Positions 63,253 to 64,000 of a stretch of 64,000 nucleotides of DNA are shown here, piece by piece. Location: the NCBI GenBank assembly GCA_013396995.1, contig VWZP01009941.1, forward strand, positions 2,706,748-2,770,747, given 5' to 3'. The notes under the pieces are model-generated. The model was given only the letters and a program-made list of their open reading frames with translations, searched no databases and was not told the origin of the DNA. A program made the position numbers and the translations under genes. This DNA comes from Dicaeum eximium. Taxonomy: Eukaryota; Chordata; Aves; Passeriformes; Dicaeidae. Numbering within the stretch: position 1 is the stretch's first letter; every line of letters begins with the position of its first letter.

Positions 63253-64000
63253 CCTGAAATTAACAATTACAAGAAAAGGTCACTGAACTAAAGTGGTGGT
63301 AACATAAAACTCAGACCATGAACTGAATTTTGAATGGGCAGCTTTTCTGTCTCCTCTATTAGCTGTTGTCTTCATGTATTGTAGCAGAGGTAACAGGGGA
63401 AACTTCTGCTTCTGGTAGAAGAGTAAGAAGATGTATAGAAAGTCATGAGATATCTGTTGGGATAATCCTGTACAAAGGGAAGATCACCATACAGAGCGGA
63501 TCCACTTTTTGAGCTTAATTCTCTCAATAAGTAATTATGTAGCAAAGCCCAATATCGTTGATTTGGATTAACCCTGAAGGGGTGATTAAGCTGGAGTTCA
63601 CAACACCACAGGAGACAGGGGGTAATAATATTAAGTTGTTTGTGCCAGTTAGGAGGGACAGACAGATGAAGTGAAGGCCTTAAATGGCTGCATGGCTGGG
63701 AAAATGTTGTGTCCTGGTGACAAAGCCCTTTCAAAGAAGAAGGAAGAAGGAGGATATTGCACACCCTGCCTCTGACCTGCAGCAGAAGGACTTTGCAGAG
63801 CACTTGCAAGAGTCAGAGCACTAGCAGATGTTCATTTTGGCCCTCACCTTTGTATATCCCTTGCTTTTTAAAGTAAAGAGGCTCTCAATTTTCAAATCTG
63901 TGTTTTCTGTTATACATTCCAGTTACCAGTTGCCCAAAACTCAGTGAATGGCAAACTCTGTGCCCAGCTGCTGTAACACCAGCAATGGTGTGTCCATGTT

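Larger units (their letters stand above)
50252..64000 (-). other. NOL4: NOL4 intron upstream of exon A (partial, at least 13.7 kb)
   Basis: The acceptor end is at 50252; the upstream exon is outside the window, because I find no match to the preceding NOL4 segment. It contains a G/T-rich run at 52721-52775, the candidate 39-nt mini-exon at 57973-58011, an AT-rich hairpin at 59212-59261, a degenerate TCTA/TATA patch at about 60255-60275, a GC-richer segment at about 62820-63050 and a T-rich run at 63219-63252. Open frames at 51309-51788 (+), 62550-62972 (+) and 63372-63809 (-) show no recognisable protein family. Confidence 0.85.

Noticed and set aside
63372..63809. 145-codon open frame on the minus strand, considered as a missed exon or retroviral relic
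   Set aside because: No retroviral or NOL4 motif could be recognised and no acceptor/donor pair of suitable phase was evident. Left unannotated.

Overview
The window is vertebrate nuclear DNA and almost certainly avian. It is AT-rich and intron-dominated. It carries four 3'-end fragments of CR1 retrotransposons, with the typical terminal ATTCTATGATTCTATG-type ends and the relic peptide RLDIRKKFFTQRVVGHWN. I see no mammalian Alu or L1. The species cannot be fixed from the sequence alone.

One gene can be supported: the 3' half of NOL4 (nucleolar protein 4), on the minus strand, so transcription runs from high to low coordinates. Five coding exons are recognisable by close similarity to the known NOL4 C-terminus, and all splice phases agree: 50072-50251 (60 codons), 49141-49332 (64), 36512-36625 (38), 14000-14180 (60 plus one base) and 3676-3869 (terminal, with TGA). 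Together they encode the last 286 residues. In order these hold an acidic stretch, a conserved helical block with a basic nuclear-localisation-like cluster, a second basic patch, a Tyr/Gly-rich conserved stretch, and a C-terminal domain opening with a CtBP-type PxDLS motif. The 5' exons lie beyond position 64000. The 3' UTR runs from 3675 to about 1.92 kb, and 1-1919 is downstream flank with no gene that I can see.

The best new observations are two unannotated candidate exons inside NOL4 introns. One is an 81-nt cassette at 10056-10136: canonical AG/GTGAGT sites, phase 1 at both ends, open, and matching both neighbours' phases. It would insert 27 Ser/Thr/Gln/Pro-rich codons directly before the PxDLS motif. 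The other is a 39-nt mini-exon at 57973-58011: AG/GTAAGG, phase 0 at both ends, 13 codons. Both would lengthen the protein without a frameshift.

The rest is intron: CR1 fragments (one an inverted pair), a (CA)28 microsatellite, short tandem duplications, A- and T-rich runs, an AT-rich near-perfect hairpin, a GC/CpG-enriched segment near 16.5 kb and a homeodomain-dimer-like palindrome near 20.7 kb. No tRNA, rRNA, CRISPR, DNA transposon or intact retroviral gene was recognised, and no second protein-coding gene on either strand.
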